Counted from the stretch's first letter, positions 35,942 through 45,754 are shown. The stretch: DNA of 64,000 bases from Marinoscillum furvescens DSM 4134 (GCF_003386095.1 NZ_QREG01000003.1:62001-126000); one strand, 5' to 3'. Program-made: numbers and translations. Notes: generated by a model not told the origin, from the letters alone.

Positions 35942-37711
35942 TTAGTACAATGGTCCGTAAGTGCTACAAGCTCTGTAGTCGGCACCTTCCTTGTCCATAC
36001 CGAAGGCATTCCAGGCAGATGGGCGGAAGATTTTTTGATCACTGACATTGTGCATGCATACAGGTATACGCAGCATGGATGCCAGTGTCATGAGGTCTGC
36101 GCCTATGTGGCCGTAGCTGATAGCACCGTGGTTCGCACCCCAGCTGTTCATCACGGAGTATACATCCGTAAATGGTCCACTTCCTGTGAGATTGGGTACA
36201 AACCAGGTGGTCGGCCAGGTTCTGTCTGTGCGCTCGTCGAGTGCGCTGTGCACATGATCCGGCAGATCGATGGTCCATCCCTCAGCGATTTGCAAAGTAG
36301 GGCCAAGTCCTTTGGATAGGTTGATTCGACACATCGTTACGGGCATACCGCCAGTAGTGAGGTAGTTGGAGGAGTAGCCACCCCCGCGGAAGTAACCCAG
36401 ATTGGCCGGATACCAGGTGGTAGCGTCCAGACAGTCTTGTTTTTCAGCCTCGCTGATTTCCCAGAAAGGCTTCATGACTGGCTTACCATCTATTTTTTGT
36501 CTTCCACTACCGTCCAGCGTAGCAGATCCGGAGTTGATCAGGTGGATAAAACCATTGGCAGCTTGTCCTTCAGGTTTCCAATCTGTTACACGCTCTACAG
36601 CATCTGGACTCCAGTAAGTCCGCACATCAGCAAAAATCTGAGCGGTATTGGTGAGTAAGTAATTAAAAAGCATCGAAACGCCATTGAGCGAATCATTCTC
36701 GGTAGCGACCATATAAGGCGCTCGGATACCATTCCAATCAAATGACGAATTGAGGATAGCCTCCGAAAAGTCTCCATTTGGTAGGAAATCGGTCCACTGA
36801 CGCTGCCCCTGAAAACCGGAAACCAGTGCATCGTGCCCTTGTGCTTCCTCTCCATAGCCCATTTCTGCGAGCTTAGGATTTCCCTCCATCAGGTCTCTGA
36901 TGATCAGGGTCATTTTCACCACAAACTCCCAACCCTGATCTTTTTGATCCCTGGAACGCTGGATTTTTTCTTCGTTATAATCTTTGCCTTCAGCGCAGTT
37001 TTCTTTGGTCCATTTGAGTGCTTTTTCATACTCATCCTTATCGTAGATGCCCTGCTCGATTCGGCGAAGCACTTCTGTGCTGTCTACGTATTCATTGCGC
37101 ATGCCAAGGTAAGATTGGAAAAAATCAGAACTGACTTCTGACCCTGCGATACCCATCGAGACACTACCAATCGCCAGGTAGGATCGACCTTTCATAAGCG
37201 CTACAGCCATTCCCGCACGAGCGAAACTCAAGAGTTTTTCGCGTACGTCAGCAGGAACAGTTCGATCTGTAATGTCTTGCACATCCCTTCCATAAATCCC
37301 AAATGATGGCAGTCCTTTTTGGTTGTGACCGGCGAGTGTGGCTGCCAGGTATACAGCTCCTGGTCTTTCAGTACCATTAAAACCCCAAATAGCTTTAGGA
37401 ATGGCAGGATCCATATCCATGGTCTCGGTACCGTAGCACCAGCATGGGGTCACCGAAAGCGAGACACCTACATTTTCCCTTTGAAATTTCCGAGCGCAAT
37501 CAGTTGCCTCTTTTACTCCGCCAATACAGGAGTCTGCAATGACACACTGCATGGGTGTTCCGTCAGGGTATTTTAATTCGGAAGTGAACAATTCAGCCAC
37601 AGTTTTGGCCATATTCATGGTCGTTTCTTCTAGCGACTCTCTCACACCTCCCAGTCGTCCATCGATGATCGGACGTATTCCAATTTTTGGATATTGATAT
37701 TGATCTGCCAT
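35942..37711 (-). CDS. fucI: L-fucose / D-arabinose isomerase
   Basis: 589 aa from ATG 37711; the extension to 37732 needs a TTG start, and 589 matches the usual ~590. Family blocks: [50 protein letters not shown] and, near the end, [15 protein letters not shown] and [20 protein letters not shown]. The Mn2+-dependent enzyme interconverts L-fucose/L-fuculose, D-arabinose/D-ribulose and L-galactose/L-tagatose in the cytoplasm. First gene of fucI-fucP-kinase, behind two operators at 37743 and 37895. Confidence 0.95.
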   Translation of the reverse strand: MADQYQYPKIGIRPIIDGRLGGVRESLEETTMNMAKTVAELFTSELKYPDGTPMQCVIADSCIGGVKEATDCARKFQRENVGVSLSVTPCWCYGTETMDMDPAIPKAIWGFNGTERPGAVYLAATLAGHNQKGLPSFGIYGRDVQDITDRTVPADVREKLLSFARAGMAVALMKGRSYLAIGSVSMGIAGSEVSSDFFQSYLGMRNEYVDSTEVLRRIEQGIYDKDEYEKALKWTKENCAEGKDYNEEKIQRSRDQKDQGWEFVVKMTLIIRDLMEGNPKLAEMGYGEEAQGHDALVSGFQGQRQWTDFLPNGDFSEAILNSSFDWNGIRAPYMVATENDSLNGVSMLFNYLLTNTAQIFADVRTYWSPDAVERVTDWKPEGQAANGFIHLINSGSATLDGSGRQKIDGKPVMKPFWEISEAEKQDCLDATTWYPANLGYFRGGGYSSNYLTTGGMPVTMCRINLSKGLGPTLQIAEGWTIDLPDHVHSALDERTDRTWPTTWFVPNLTGSGPFTDVYSVMNSWGANHGAISYGHIGADLMTLASMLRIPVCMHNVSDQKIFRPSAWNAFGMDKEGADYRACSTYGPLY

Positions 37712-37742
37712 ATTTCTTTCGTTTAGGGGCAACCTATTTTAT

Positions 37743-37754
37743 TTAAACGATTAA
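37743..37754. promoter_or_regulatory. Putative LacI-type operator, proximal fucI site
   Basis: TTAAACGATTAA, 31 bp upstream of the fucI start. The distal partner at 37895 is 152 bp away centre to centre, a spacing compatible with a repression loop. Confidence 0.75.
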
Positions 37755-37766
37755 ACTATTTCGTAA

Positions 37767-37792
37767 AAATGAAGGCACTCGATTAGTGCCTT
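37767..37792 (-). terminator. Hairpin between SGNH gene and fucI (terminator-like)
   Basis: Perfect 8-bp stem (AAGGCACT / AGTGCCTT) with 5-nt loop; on the minus strand it is followed by CATTTTTAC. It could end the susC-to-SGNH transcript before fucI or lie within the fucI leader, since it sits between the two fucI operators. Confidence 0.6.
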
Positions 37793-37894
37793 ATCTCGAT
37801 TGTGATTTATTCAAAATCAGATTTGTACCTGACATTCAAAAAGCAAGACTTTGCTAGAATTAACCAACTCGAAACAAGTTCAACAAATATATGG

Positions 37895-37906
37895 TTAAAC
37901 GTTTAA
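37895..37906. promoter_or_regulatory. Putative LacI-type operator, distal fucI site
   Basis: Perfect palindrome TTAAACGTTTAA 38 bp downstream of the SGNH gene stop and about 184 bp upstream of the fucI start. The context ATGGTTAAACGTTTAATCTTT matches the second susC site over more than the 12-bp core. Confidence 0.8.
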
Positions 37907-37943
37907 TCTTTACTTTTTTTAAGCACTTTTTTAACCTGTTTTT

Positions 37944-38630
37944 TTACTTCAGCTTTGCCAACTCGCTGGAAATGACCGGTAAAACAATGTTTTCCATCAC
38001 CTGATAGCCTGCTACATTTGGATGCACACCATCTTCTCCGTATTTCACCGGAAGTCCTCCACCTTTATTGGTGAGTGCAGCATGATAATCCACCAGGGCC
38101 AGGCCCTGTGCCTCGGCATATTGCTTAATGAGCTGATTGAGGGCAATGATAGTTTCTGCGGGTGTAAGCTCAGGTCGCCAGCTGAAACGATCTGCAGGCA
38201 GCACGGTACACAAAACAGGCGTGATCCCATTGGCTTGCGCCAGCTCCACCATAGACTTAATGTTAGCAAGCGATTCCTCAATGGTCATCGGCCCGGTATT
38301 TTGAGCTACGTCATTGGTACCAGCTAGTATCACTACAGCCTTTGGCTGCAGGTCTATCACATCCTGTCGGAATCTCAACAACATCTGAGGGGTTGTCTGG
38401 CCACTGATGCCTCGACCGATAAACCCATTTTCACTAAAAAACTCAGGTCGCTGACTAATCCAGGCTTCTGTAATGGAGTTGCCCATAAAAACCACCTTCC
38501 GGTTTTCCTTTGGAAGTAATTTGGCTTCTTTATTAGCACTACGATATTTCTGTAGGTCAGGCCAGTCTTGAGCCTCTGCTGCTGATAGCCCTAAAAACAT
38601 GAGAATTGCTGCTAGTTTTTGTTTCATCAT
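37944..38630 (-). CDS. Secreted SGNH/GDSL esterase (rhamnogalacturonan-acetylesterase-like)
   Basis: 229 aa from the ATG at 38630; the longer form to 38666 needs GTG. Signal peptide MMKQKLAAILMFLGLSAAEA. SGNH blocks: VVFMGNSITEAW (nucleophile Ser), GRGISGQTTPQML, ILAGTNDVAQ (block III Asn) and YGEDGVHPNVAGY (Asp and His). Likely removes acetyl or other acyl esters from sugars. It follows the giant GH5 gene after 310 bp holding two inverted repeats, so it may be the last gene of the susC operon or have its own promoter. No operator palindrome was found directly in front of it. Confidence 0.88.
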   Translation of the reverse strand: MMKQKLAAILMFLGLSAAEAQDWPDLQKYRSANKEAKLLPKENRKVVFMGNSITEAWISQRPEFFSENGFIGRGISGQTTPQMLLRFRQDVIDLQPKAVVILAGTNDVAQNTGPMTIEESLANIKSMVELAQANGITPVLCTVLPADRFSWRPELTPAETIIALNQLIKQYAEAQGLALVDYHAALTNKGGGLPVKYGEDGVHPNVAGYQVMENIVLPVISSELAKLK

Positions 38631-38829
38631 ACCATATAAAACATTAAATGTAAGCATAGGTAACACATCCTAAAAAGTCCAATTGAAATATAGGCATTCA
38701 TAGACTTAGCTACCTCCGTTTTCGGAATCTCTTGAGCTAAAAAAGCACCTGACTCTTCACATCCGTGCTCCATTTGATGTGACTAGCCAGGCGCCTGATT
38801 ATAAAACACCCCAAAGAGGTACTTTAAGG

Positions 38830-38879
38830 TTTAAATCCGGCATTGTCATTAATCTCTCAATTGACAATTTCGGATTAAA
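38830..38879. repeat. Stem-loop inverted repeat upstream of the SGNH gene
   Basis: Nested arms: ATTGTCA (38842-38848) pairs with TGACAAT (38862-38868), and outside these TTTAAATCCG pairs with CGGATTAAA with one bulged A. Part of the 310-bp gene-free stretch 38631-38940, which also holds a perfect 10-bp palindrome CAGGCGCCTG (38788-38797) but no ORF. Confidence 0.55.
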
Positions 38880-38936
38880 CTGCCAGGTTGGGTTGCTTTG
38901 CACGCATAATCTATATGACCGTACCAACCTGGGCAG
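38880..38936. repeat. Long-loop inverted repeat just after the giant GH5 gene
   Basis: CTGCCAGGTTGG (38880-38891) pairs with CCAACCTGGGCAG (38924-38936), one bulge, 32-nt loop, starting 4 nt after the GH5 stop codon. No T-run follows, so it is not a classical terminator; it may protect the 3' end of the mRNA. Confidence 0.6.
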
Positions 38937-38940
38937 TATA

Positions 38941-41900
38941 TCATTTGTCGTGTTTCACGATCTTGATTGATTTACTACTTCCATCCACAAAATCGATGGC
39001 TAGCACATAGACTCCTCCGGCTAGTTGCCCTACGGCCACTTCCATTTCCGTCAATGCCACACCTGCTTTTGTCAGCACTACCTGACCAGTAAGTGAAACT
39101 ACTTTTACACTGCTGATCGCGCTGCTTTCTGCTGCAATGGTCAGGTACGAATCAAATGGATTTGGATATACATGCACCTTGTGCTCAGCCACTCCCAGTG
39201 TGGTGTTGCCATCACCCCACCAGTAGCCATTGGCCTTGGCATCAGGAATCAAGATGTCATCCATCTGATCCAGGCTGGTATCTCCCCAGCCATTTTCTCT
39301 CCAGTCGGTCCAGCTACTACCTATGGCCTCCAGTGTACGCGCACCCAATGCGAAACCATCCACATCGATCACATAATCGTAGCTCCCCGGATAGTCCCAC
39401 TCGGTACACATCACACGGTAGTCTTTCATCCACTTTTGCACGGTAGCAGTAGTAGGTGTGCTGTAGAGGTGATAGGCAATGGTGGTGTAGTTCCAGTCCA
39501 GATCATTGGCATAGCTCGTTATCACCTGCTCATTGGTCTCATCACAGTTGTTGAAACTAAAAATCAACATTTCACGCTTGGGTGCTTTAGTACGGATGGT
39601 TTTATAGACCTTCAACAATTCTGCTTTAAAATTGGTAGCGATATACTTCGCTCCATCTCCAAATGCAGGCTCATTGAGAGGCTCGTAATACACATACTCG
39701 TTGTGCTGGTAGCGGTCGGCTACTATTTCCCAAAATGCATTGATTTGGGACATGTCTGCTGAGGCATAATTATCCGTAAACTGGCCCACCGTATGGTAGT
39801 TGATGATGATATTCATACCAGCTGCGGTGGCTCTGGCCACACTGTAGTCGATGTATGGAAGTGCTTCTTCCAATGTCCAGTAGTCATAGTTTTCAAGTTC
39901 GTACCAAGGATCGACCCAACCGAGTCTTACGGTGTTAAGGCTTCTTTCTTTGATATCCTCATAAGTACTCTGCTCAGTAGCATAGGCCGTTGCACTTTCG
40001 AGTTTCTTACCAATTGTCACAGGTGTACCTCTCATGCGCTCACCTTTGCTATCCACCAGCGTCCCTACTCCAGCGCTTGCAGCATCAATCATTTGCTGAT
40101 TGCTAATGGTAAACTGTTTTTCTGCTACGACTCCACTACCATCCGTAGCGTTTGCTTGCACGGTGACAGTACCATCGCTGATAGCCACCAGCAACCCATC
40201 TCTCGTCACCAATGCGTGCTTAGCACCCGCTGCAATGCTCCAGGAAATGGATGTATCCTGTGCATCTGAAGGCGTAATGGTCGCGCTTAGTTGCATCATG
40301 CCATTGTCTTCACTGATCCCATCAGCAGCTGCTGAAATCTCCAGGGCTGTGATCGGATTTTCGTTTGGAGTTCCTTTATATCGGATATTGTCCAGGTAGA
40401 TCTCCTTTGTTCCTTGCGGGAAAAACGCTATTTGACGGTATTCTTCTGGCTCCAGGCCAGTCAGGTCATACTCCAGCGTGACCCAGGTATTACCAACAGG
40501 TACCTCGAGTGTTGTCTCAATGTTGGCCGGCAAGCTGCTATCGATAGGCTCATTGATATTCATTTTGACAGAAGCGCCCGATCCGGGCACATAGACATCC
40601 ACCCATACCGCAGTTATCTCCTCGGTAAACGGACTTGCATCATACCATTTATTCACTGCTTCCCAATCTCCAGTGAAGGTCAGGTGCAGCACATTATCAG
40701 AAGTATTGAGCCCAGAAGCGTCTGGATTAGCCACTTGCATGAGCGTACCTCCATTCCATACTCCCCATGAACTCAGTCCATTTTCAAAGTCATAAAAGGT
40801 CACATCTTTGATAATCTCATCCGTTTGCCCTGATATGGTGTAAGTCTTTTCTGCGAACACATCGGAGCCATCTACCGCCTTGGCGCGAACGGTTACCTCA
40901 CCATTGCTCATAGCAGTAAGCAGTCCTGTCTCACTCACGGCAGCCACCTCAAATCCAGCAGTCACTGACCACTCCACTGTCTTATCTGTGGCATCCTCCG
41001 GCAATACCTCAGCTGTCAGCTGCAAGGTGCCTTCAGGCTCAGAAATCGTTGTAGTTCCATTATCCTTGATTTCTACGGAGGTGACAAGTACTACCTGCCC
41101 GGAAATCACATATTTTTTTTCAGCGAAAACTCCAGATCCATCATTGGCCATCGCTTTGACTTTGATTTGCCCATTGGCAACAGCCGTCAAAAGACCTGTA
41201 TCATCGATGGTGGCAAATGCTTCTCCTTCCGAAATACTCCAGGAAACAGTCTGATCAGTGGCATCATCCGGGCTCACTTTAGTGCTAAGCTGCAACGTGC
41301 CACCATCTTCAGAAATTCCTTCTTTCCCTTGATCTTCTATTTCGATAGCCGTAACCAGCACCGGTTGTCCAGAAATGGTGTATTGTTTCTCAGCAAAAAC
41401 TCCAGATCCATCTTTGGCCATCGCTTTTACAGTCACTTCACCATCTGCCTGGGCGGTGAGTACTCCTTCATCGCTGATACTCGCGAAAGTCTCCCCAGCA
41501 GATATACTCCATGCCACTGATTGGTCGGTTGCATCTTCTGGTGAAACCGTAACGGATAGTGCTAAAGTACCGCCAGGCTCATCAATGCCTGTAGCTCCAT
41601 TATCGTCGATAGTGATTGCCGTTACCAACACAACTTGTCCAGAAATCACATATTCTTTTTCATCAAATGCTCCATAACCATCTCCAGCTGTAGCTTTTAC
41701 CTTCACGGTACCATTAGCTGTAGCCGTAAGTAATCCCGTTTCGCTGATGGTAGCAAATGCTTCTCCTTCTGTAATGCTCCAAATCACTGACTGATCAGTA
41801 GCTGTATCTGGTTTTACAGACGCTGAAAGCTGCAGGGTTCCCTGATCTTCGGAAATTCCGGTAGCTCCACCATCTTCGATGGTTATACTGGTAACTTTTA

Positions 41901-44526
41901 CCGGCTGACCTGAAATGGTGTAACTGGATTCTGCAAATACGCCCGAGCCATCTTTAGCCAATGCACGAACGGTAACTGTCCCATTCGCTGTGGCAGTTAG
42001 TAGCCCTGACTCATTAATAGTAGCAAACGCTTCGCCATCAGTAATGCTCCAGGTCACATTTTTATTGGTAGCATCTTCTGGCAGCACACTTGCACTTAGC
42101 TGCAGCGTACCACCTTCCGTGGAAATACCTGTTTCACCACCATCTTCTATGGAAACGTCGGTCACGAGTATAGTTCCAGACTGATTGGAAATGGTGTAGG
42201 TCTTCTGTGCGGTAACACCACTGGCATCGTTGGCCGCAGCCTGTACAGTGACCTCTCCATCAAACTGAGCTGTAAGCAATCCTTCCTGAGAAATAGAAGC
42301 TATCTCACTACCCGCTACAAGACTCCAGGTTACCGAAGCATCCGTAGCGTTTTCTGGTGAAACCACGGCCGAGAGCTGAAGAGTACCTTTATCTGTATCT
42401 ATCCCTGTAGCTCCTCCATCTTCTATAGTGATTCCTGTGACCAATATCGGTTGATTGGAAATCGTAAACGTTTCTTCACCAAACACTTCACTGCCATCAT
42501 TAGCGGTAGCACGTACAGTGACCTCACCATTAGCAGTTGCAGTCAACAGTCCTGTTTCAGAGAGAGTTGCGAAGGATTCTCCAGATGTAATGGTCCAGGT
42601 GACTGATTGGTCCGTAGCATCTTCAGGGCTCACTACGGCCTGTAGCTGTAAAGTACCTCCTTCGGTATCAATTCCTGTGGCACCGTCAGCATTAATACTA
42701 ATTGCTGTGACAGGAACTACCTGATTACTGATCGTAATGATCTTTTCTCCAAAAACTCCACTTGTATCTTGTGCTGTCGCACGAACAGTGACCTCACCAT
42801 TCGCTTTCGCAGTGAGTAAACCTGCAGCTGAAATTTGTGCCAGCTCGGAACCCGCCACTATGGACCAGTCTACATCTGTAGTATCCGCATTGGATGGAGT
42901 TACCTCAGCAGTAAGCTGAAGCGTTCCTCCGTTTTCAGTGATTTCAGTTACATCATTGGGTGTATTTACCACAATAGATGTGACTTTTATTCCTTGATTA
43001 GAGGTGCTGATAGTCAACTGGCTACTGAGAGCTGTATTGTGCTGAGAGGTGACTTTCACGACAACTTCTCCGTTACTTTTCGCTACCAGTTTACCGTCGC
43101 TTAGAAGATCAGCATATTCAGTTCCTGAAACCAACTCCCAGGTCACATCCTGATACCACGTATCTGAAGGTGTAAAAACCGCTTGTAGCTGCAGCGTATC
43201 TCCCATCTGATCTATAGTGGTGACCTCATCGCTGATAGCCACAGCCTCAAGCTCTACCGGAATACCCATGAAGTGGACATTGTCTACATAGAGTTCTTGA
43301 AAATAGTTGGGAGCCACTACAAAGCTCGTATAGCCGTATGGTGTAATTCCATGCGCGATCAGGTCGACCTTTAGCGTCACCCATTCATCTTGAGTAGTCA
43401 TAGGGATGACGATATCATGTATCTCTTGAAGCGTATCACTAACCCGTTGATCGATTCGGATTTTCACTTTAGATGTGACGTTGGGTACGTACACATCCAC
43501 CCATACTTCCTCCACGCCATTCACGTAGGGAGATTCTCCAAAATAATAAGCAGCAGGCTCATAGGAACTTGGCGCGGTTACTTTAATGACTTTGGCTGAA
43601 GTATTGATCCCTGTTGCGTCTGGGTTGTTGGCGATCTCCACGGTACCATTGTCCCAGGACTGCCAACCAGACAGGTCTTCATCCTCCAGATCGAAGGTAA
43701 GGTAAGACTCCAGCTGAGCCTGACCGGTGATGGTAAACGTTGCTTCACCATAGACTCCACTGTTATCCGTAGCGCTCGCTCTCACAGTAATGCTGCCATT
43801 GTTCCGGGCAGTGAGCAGCCCGTCTTCATTGATGTAGCCAAAATCAGTTCCTGATTCTATCGTCCATTCTACGCGTGTGCTATCAGCGTTCTCTGGCGTA
43901 ATGCTTGCGGTAAGCTGCAGCGTGCCTTTATCAGTAGCTATTCCTGTGGCACCTCCCTCAGCTGATACTGAAATGGCCGTCACAGGAGTTCCAGGGTCTG
44001 TACTGGTTTTTTTGAAAGTTAGGTTATCAAAGAATACGGAATCTACACTTGGGTTGAATCCAAAGTTTTTATACTGACCGGGAGTTACATCCGTCAGATC
44101 AAATTTCAAAGTTACCCAGGTGTCTGCTGTGGCTACTGTTTGGGTCTGCTCGGTCCCTGCAGTGCTATTGGCACTGTTATCGAATCCAATTCGCAGGCTA
44201 CCGGTGCTACCTACATAATAGGCATCCACCCAAAATTCATCATAATCACTGTATGTAGTAGGGTCATCTATCCAAAGGCCACCGCCTCCCCAGTCTCCGT
44301 AATAGACCATTTTCAAGGCCTTAGAGGAAGTGTTGATACCCGAAGCATCTGGATTGTCTACATTTTCTAGTTTGGTAGGATCCACTCCACCAGGTTGCCA
44401 CCCGCCCGAATAGAAAGGAGAGATGGCTCCGCCCTCAAAATCTCCCAGAACGAAATCGCTTTGGGCAAAGGATGTCCCACACACTGCCATGCACCACAGC
44501 AGTAGAAGTATAGTTCTTTTCATCAT
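38941..44526 (-). CDS. Giant modular GH5 protein: 3 CBM-like, 11 BIg2-like repeats, GH5 barrel, T9SS tail
   Basis: 1861 aa; signal peptide 1-22. Order: CBM-like 24-178; BIg2 182-269; CBM-like 272-425; nine BIg2 427-1234; CBM-like 1236-1390; BIg2 1392-1477; GH5 1480-1775; T9SS tail 1780-1861 (VYPNPFDSYL). The three CBM-like domains share NPDA(S/T)G(I/L)NTS and VTL(K/E)(F/V/Y)DL. Each BIg2 unit has GTLQL, a VTWSI-type strand and GLLTA-x-x-NGEVTV. The barrel has acid/base Glu1619 in YYEPLNEP and nucleophile Glu1709 in VMCTEWDYPGS, and is a paralog of the GH5 at 9316. A surface-attached endo-enzyme reaching far from the cell is likely. It follows susC-susD-SGBP and is their probable partner in the outer membrane. 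Confidence 0.9.
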   Translation of the reverse strand: MMKRTILLLLWCMAVCGTSFAQSDFVLGDFEGGAISPFYSGGWQPGGVDPTKLENVDNPDASGINTSSKALKMVYYGDWGGGGLWIDDPTTYSDYDEFWVDAYYVGSTGSLRIGFDNSANSTAGTEQTQTVATADTWVTLKFDLTDVTPGQYKNFGFNPSVDSVFFDNLTFKKTSTDPGTPVTAISVSAEGGATGIATDKGTLQLTASITPENADSTRVEWTIESGTDFGYINEDGLLTARNNGSITVRASATDNSGVYGEATFTITGQAQLESYLTFDLEDEDLSGWQSWDNGTVEIANNPDATGINTSAKVIKVTAPSSYEPAAYYFGESPYVNGVEEVWVDVYVPNVTSKVKIRIDQRVSDTLQEIHDIVIPMTTQDEWVTLKVDLIAHGITPYGYTSFVVAPNYFQELYVDNVHFMGIPVELEAVAISDEVTTIDQMGDTLQLQAVFTPSDTWYQDVTWELVSGTEYADLLSDGKLVAKSNGEVVVKVTSQHNTALSSQLTISTSNQGIKVTSIVVNTPNDVTEITENGGTLQLTAEVTPSNADTTDVDWSIVAGSELAQISAAGLLTAKANGEVTVRATAQDTSGVFGEKIITISNQVVPVTAISINADGATGIDTEGGTLQLQAVVSPEDATDQSVTWTITSGESFATLSETGLLTATANGEVTVRATANDGSEVFGEETFTISNQPILVTGITIEDGGATGIDTDKGTLQLSAVVSPENATDASVTWSLVAGSEIASISQEGLLTAQFDGEVTVQAAANDASGVTAQKTYTISNQSGTILVTDVSIEDGGETGISTEGGTLQLSASVLPEDATNKNVTWSITDGEAFATINESGLLTATANGTVTVRALAKDGSGVFAESSYTISGQPVKVTSITIEDGGATGISEDQGTLQLSASVKPDTATDQSVIWSITEGEAFATISETGLLTATANGTVKVKATAGDGYGAFDEKEYVISGQVVLVTAITIDDNGATGIDEPGGTLALSVTVSPEDATDQSVAWSISAGETFASISDEGVLTAQADGEVTVKAMAKDGSGVFAEKQYTISGQPVLVTAIEIEDQGKEGISEDGGTLQLSTKVSPDDATDQTVSWSISEGEAFATIDDTGLLTAVANGQIKVKAMANDGSGVFAEKKYVISGQVVLVTSVEIKDNGTTTISEPEGTLQLTAEVLPEDATDKTVEWSVTAGFEVAAVSETGLLTAMSNGEVTVRAKAVDGSDVFAEKTYTISGQTDEIIKDVTFYDFENGLSSWGVWNGGTLMQVANPDASGLNTSDNVLHLTFTGDWEAVNKWYDASPFTEEITAVWVDVYVPGSGASVKMNINEPIDSSLPANIETTLEVPVGNTWVTLEYDLTGLEPEEYRQIAFFPQGTKEIYLDNIRYKGTPNENPITALEISAAADGISEDNGMMQLSATITPSDAQDTSISWSIAAGAKHALVTRDGLLVAISDGTVTVQANATDGSGVVAEKQFTISNQQMIDAASAGVGTLVDSKGERMRGTPVTIGKKLESATAYATEQSTYEDIKERSLNTVRLGWVDPWYELENYDYWTLEEALPYIDYSVARATAAGMNIIINYHTVGQFTDNYASADMSQINAFWEIVADRYQHNEYVYYEPLNEPAFGDGAKYIATNFKAELLKVYKTIRTKAPKREMLIFSFNNCDETNEQVITSYANDLDWNYTTIAYHLYSTPTTATVQKWMKDYRVMCTEWDYPGSYDYVIDVDGFALGARTLEAIGSSWTDWRENGWGDTSLDQMDDILIPDAKANGYWWGDGNTTLGVAEHKVHVYPNPFDSYLTIAAESSAISSVKVVSLTGQVVLTKAGVALTEMEVAVGQLAGGVYVLAIDFVDGSSKSIKIVKHDK
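40825..43248 (-). repeat. Nine tandem BIg2-like repeats (about 90 codons each)
   Basis: Encodes residues 427-1234 of the giant GH5. Units end in ITISNQ or YTISGQ and restart with xVTxIxIxDxGATGI. Units 4-10 are more alike than units 2-3, which suggests recent duplication within the array. Confidence 0.85.
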
Positions 44527-44551
44527 TTTTTAGTTGTTTGGTTTGGTGATA

Positions 44552-44581
44552 AAGCATCCCTGGTGCTTCACCGGGATGCTT
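44552..44581 (-). other. Intercistronic hairpin between SGBP and giant GH5
   Basis: AAGCATCCC pairs with GGGATGCTT, extended by GGT/ACC past one bulged T, loop GCTTC. No T-run follows. Probably sets the relative stability of susCD-SGBP versus enzyme mRNA. Confidence 0.65.
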
Positions 44582-44590
44582 ATTTGATGG

Positions 44591-45754
44591 TTAGTCTTTT
44601 TCTAGAAAACGTACATTATCTAGTCTAAAGATCATTGGGTTTTCAGGAGAATACCCGGTATTCACCGAAGTGTTGAATTCAAAACCTACACGACCTACGG
44701 TAGATGGATCCAACGGTTCATCTGTAGCGTCTCTGGCGGTAAAATCGGACAATGGAATAGATACCAACTCCCAACTATCGGTACCCTCTATTTCATATAC
44801 CCAGTGGATGCCGCCATCTGTACGCAATACCACATCTGGCTTAGCACCAGTGCCTGCACCGGTCACATAAGCCTGGAAAAACACCTTAGAAGGATCCGTT
44901 TGCTGAATACCAAAATCTTCGCTTTGGTTGGTAGAGCCACCGAGGTAGTAATTTTCCAACGTGCCATCCCAGGTATACTGGTAATAGCTACCATCTACAG
45001 GGTTTTCATCGTTTTCCCCACCGCTTGTCAGGTCACCCCAGGTCCACCATTGTCCTCCGTCATCTCCATTGGGATGGGTGCCATTGTCATCAAAATCTGA
45101 CACCAGGTAAAATGTACCCAAATCCAGCTCCAACCGACCTGACGAAAGGGTATCGCCAGCGGTAGTAACTACCCGGACATTAGCACCCTCTACAGCATCT
45201 TCTGGTACTTTGGCCTGAATGGTAGTAGAGGTGCTAGCTACCACTTCCATGGGCAAATCCCCAAAGAAAACCGCTTGAAGGTTTTGGAACCACTGACCAA
45301 TAATCCCAACCACATCACCAGGTTCTGCTACTTGCACACTAAACTCTTCGATGAATGGGTCTGGCTGCAAAATGGTAAAATCAATAGTAGTGAATTCCCC
45401 TTCACTATTGTAAATCTTCACCGTTTGTGGTCCCAGCTCGCTACCGGCCTCTTCATCAAAAGGCACATTGACCATCAGTGTGATATCCGACTGTACAGCG
45501 GGGTTATACACCGCATTCACCTCGGTTTCAGTAGCTACGGAAGTAAAGGTGATTCTAGAAACATCAGAGAACCCAGCTCCATCGATAAAAATCAAGTCAC
45601 CGGGAAACCCTTCTTCTCCAGATAAAGAGTCTCGGGTGTTGATCACTTCCTGAATTTCAGGCATGGCCATCTCTTCATTACAGGCCATCAGCAAAGGCAG
45701 CGCAATTGCTAGCAGCAAGCCTTTCCATCTATTGTTATGTTTTTGCATTTTCAT
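44591..45754 (-). CDS. Surface glycan-binding lipoprotein (SusE/SGBP-like, IPT/TIG domains)
   Basis: 387 aa; lipobox LLMAC (Cys25). Two IPT/TIG-type Ig domains lie at about 45-120 and 125-205 (GDLIFIDGAGFSDVSRITF; GDVVGIIGQWFQNLQAVFFG). A C-terminal beta-sandwich at about 210-387 with many Trp (GGQWWTWGDL, WVYEIEGTDSWE) is the likely glycan-binding platform. Genes of this build placed third after susC and susD bind the polysaccharide at the cell surface and feed the SusCD importer. 12 bp downstream of susD. Confidence 0.9.
   Translation of the reverse strand: MKMQKHNNRWKGLLLAIALPLLMACNEEMAMPEIQEVINTRDSLSGEEGFPGDLIFIDGAGFSDVSRITFTSVATETEVNAVYNPAVQSDITLMVNVPFDEEAGSELGPQTVKIYNSEGEFTTIDFTILQPDPFIEEFSVQVAEPGDVVGIIGQWFQNLQAVFFGDLPMEVVASTSTTIQAKVPEDAVEGANVRVVTTAGDTLSSGRLELDLGTFYLVSDFDDNGTHPNGDDGGQWWTWGDLTSGGENDENPVDGSYYQYTWDGTLENYYLGGSTNQSEDFGIQQTDPSKVFFQAYVTGAGTGAKPDVVLRTDGGIHWVYEIEGTDSWELVSIPLSDFTARDATDEPLDPSTVGRVGFEFNTSVNTGYSPENPMIFRLDNVRFLEKD

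Noticed and set aside
39172-42919. Series of plus-strand ORFs over the giant GH5 gene
   Set aside because: They recur with the BIg2 repeat period and are the antisense reading of those repeats.
40825-43248. CRISPR-like or DNA-level tandem repeat
   Set aside because: Similarity is at protein level with ~270-bp units and no spacers; it is a BIg2 repeat array.
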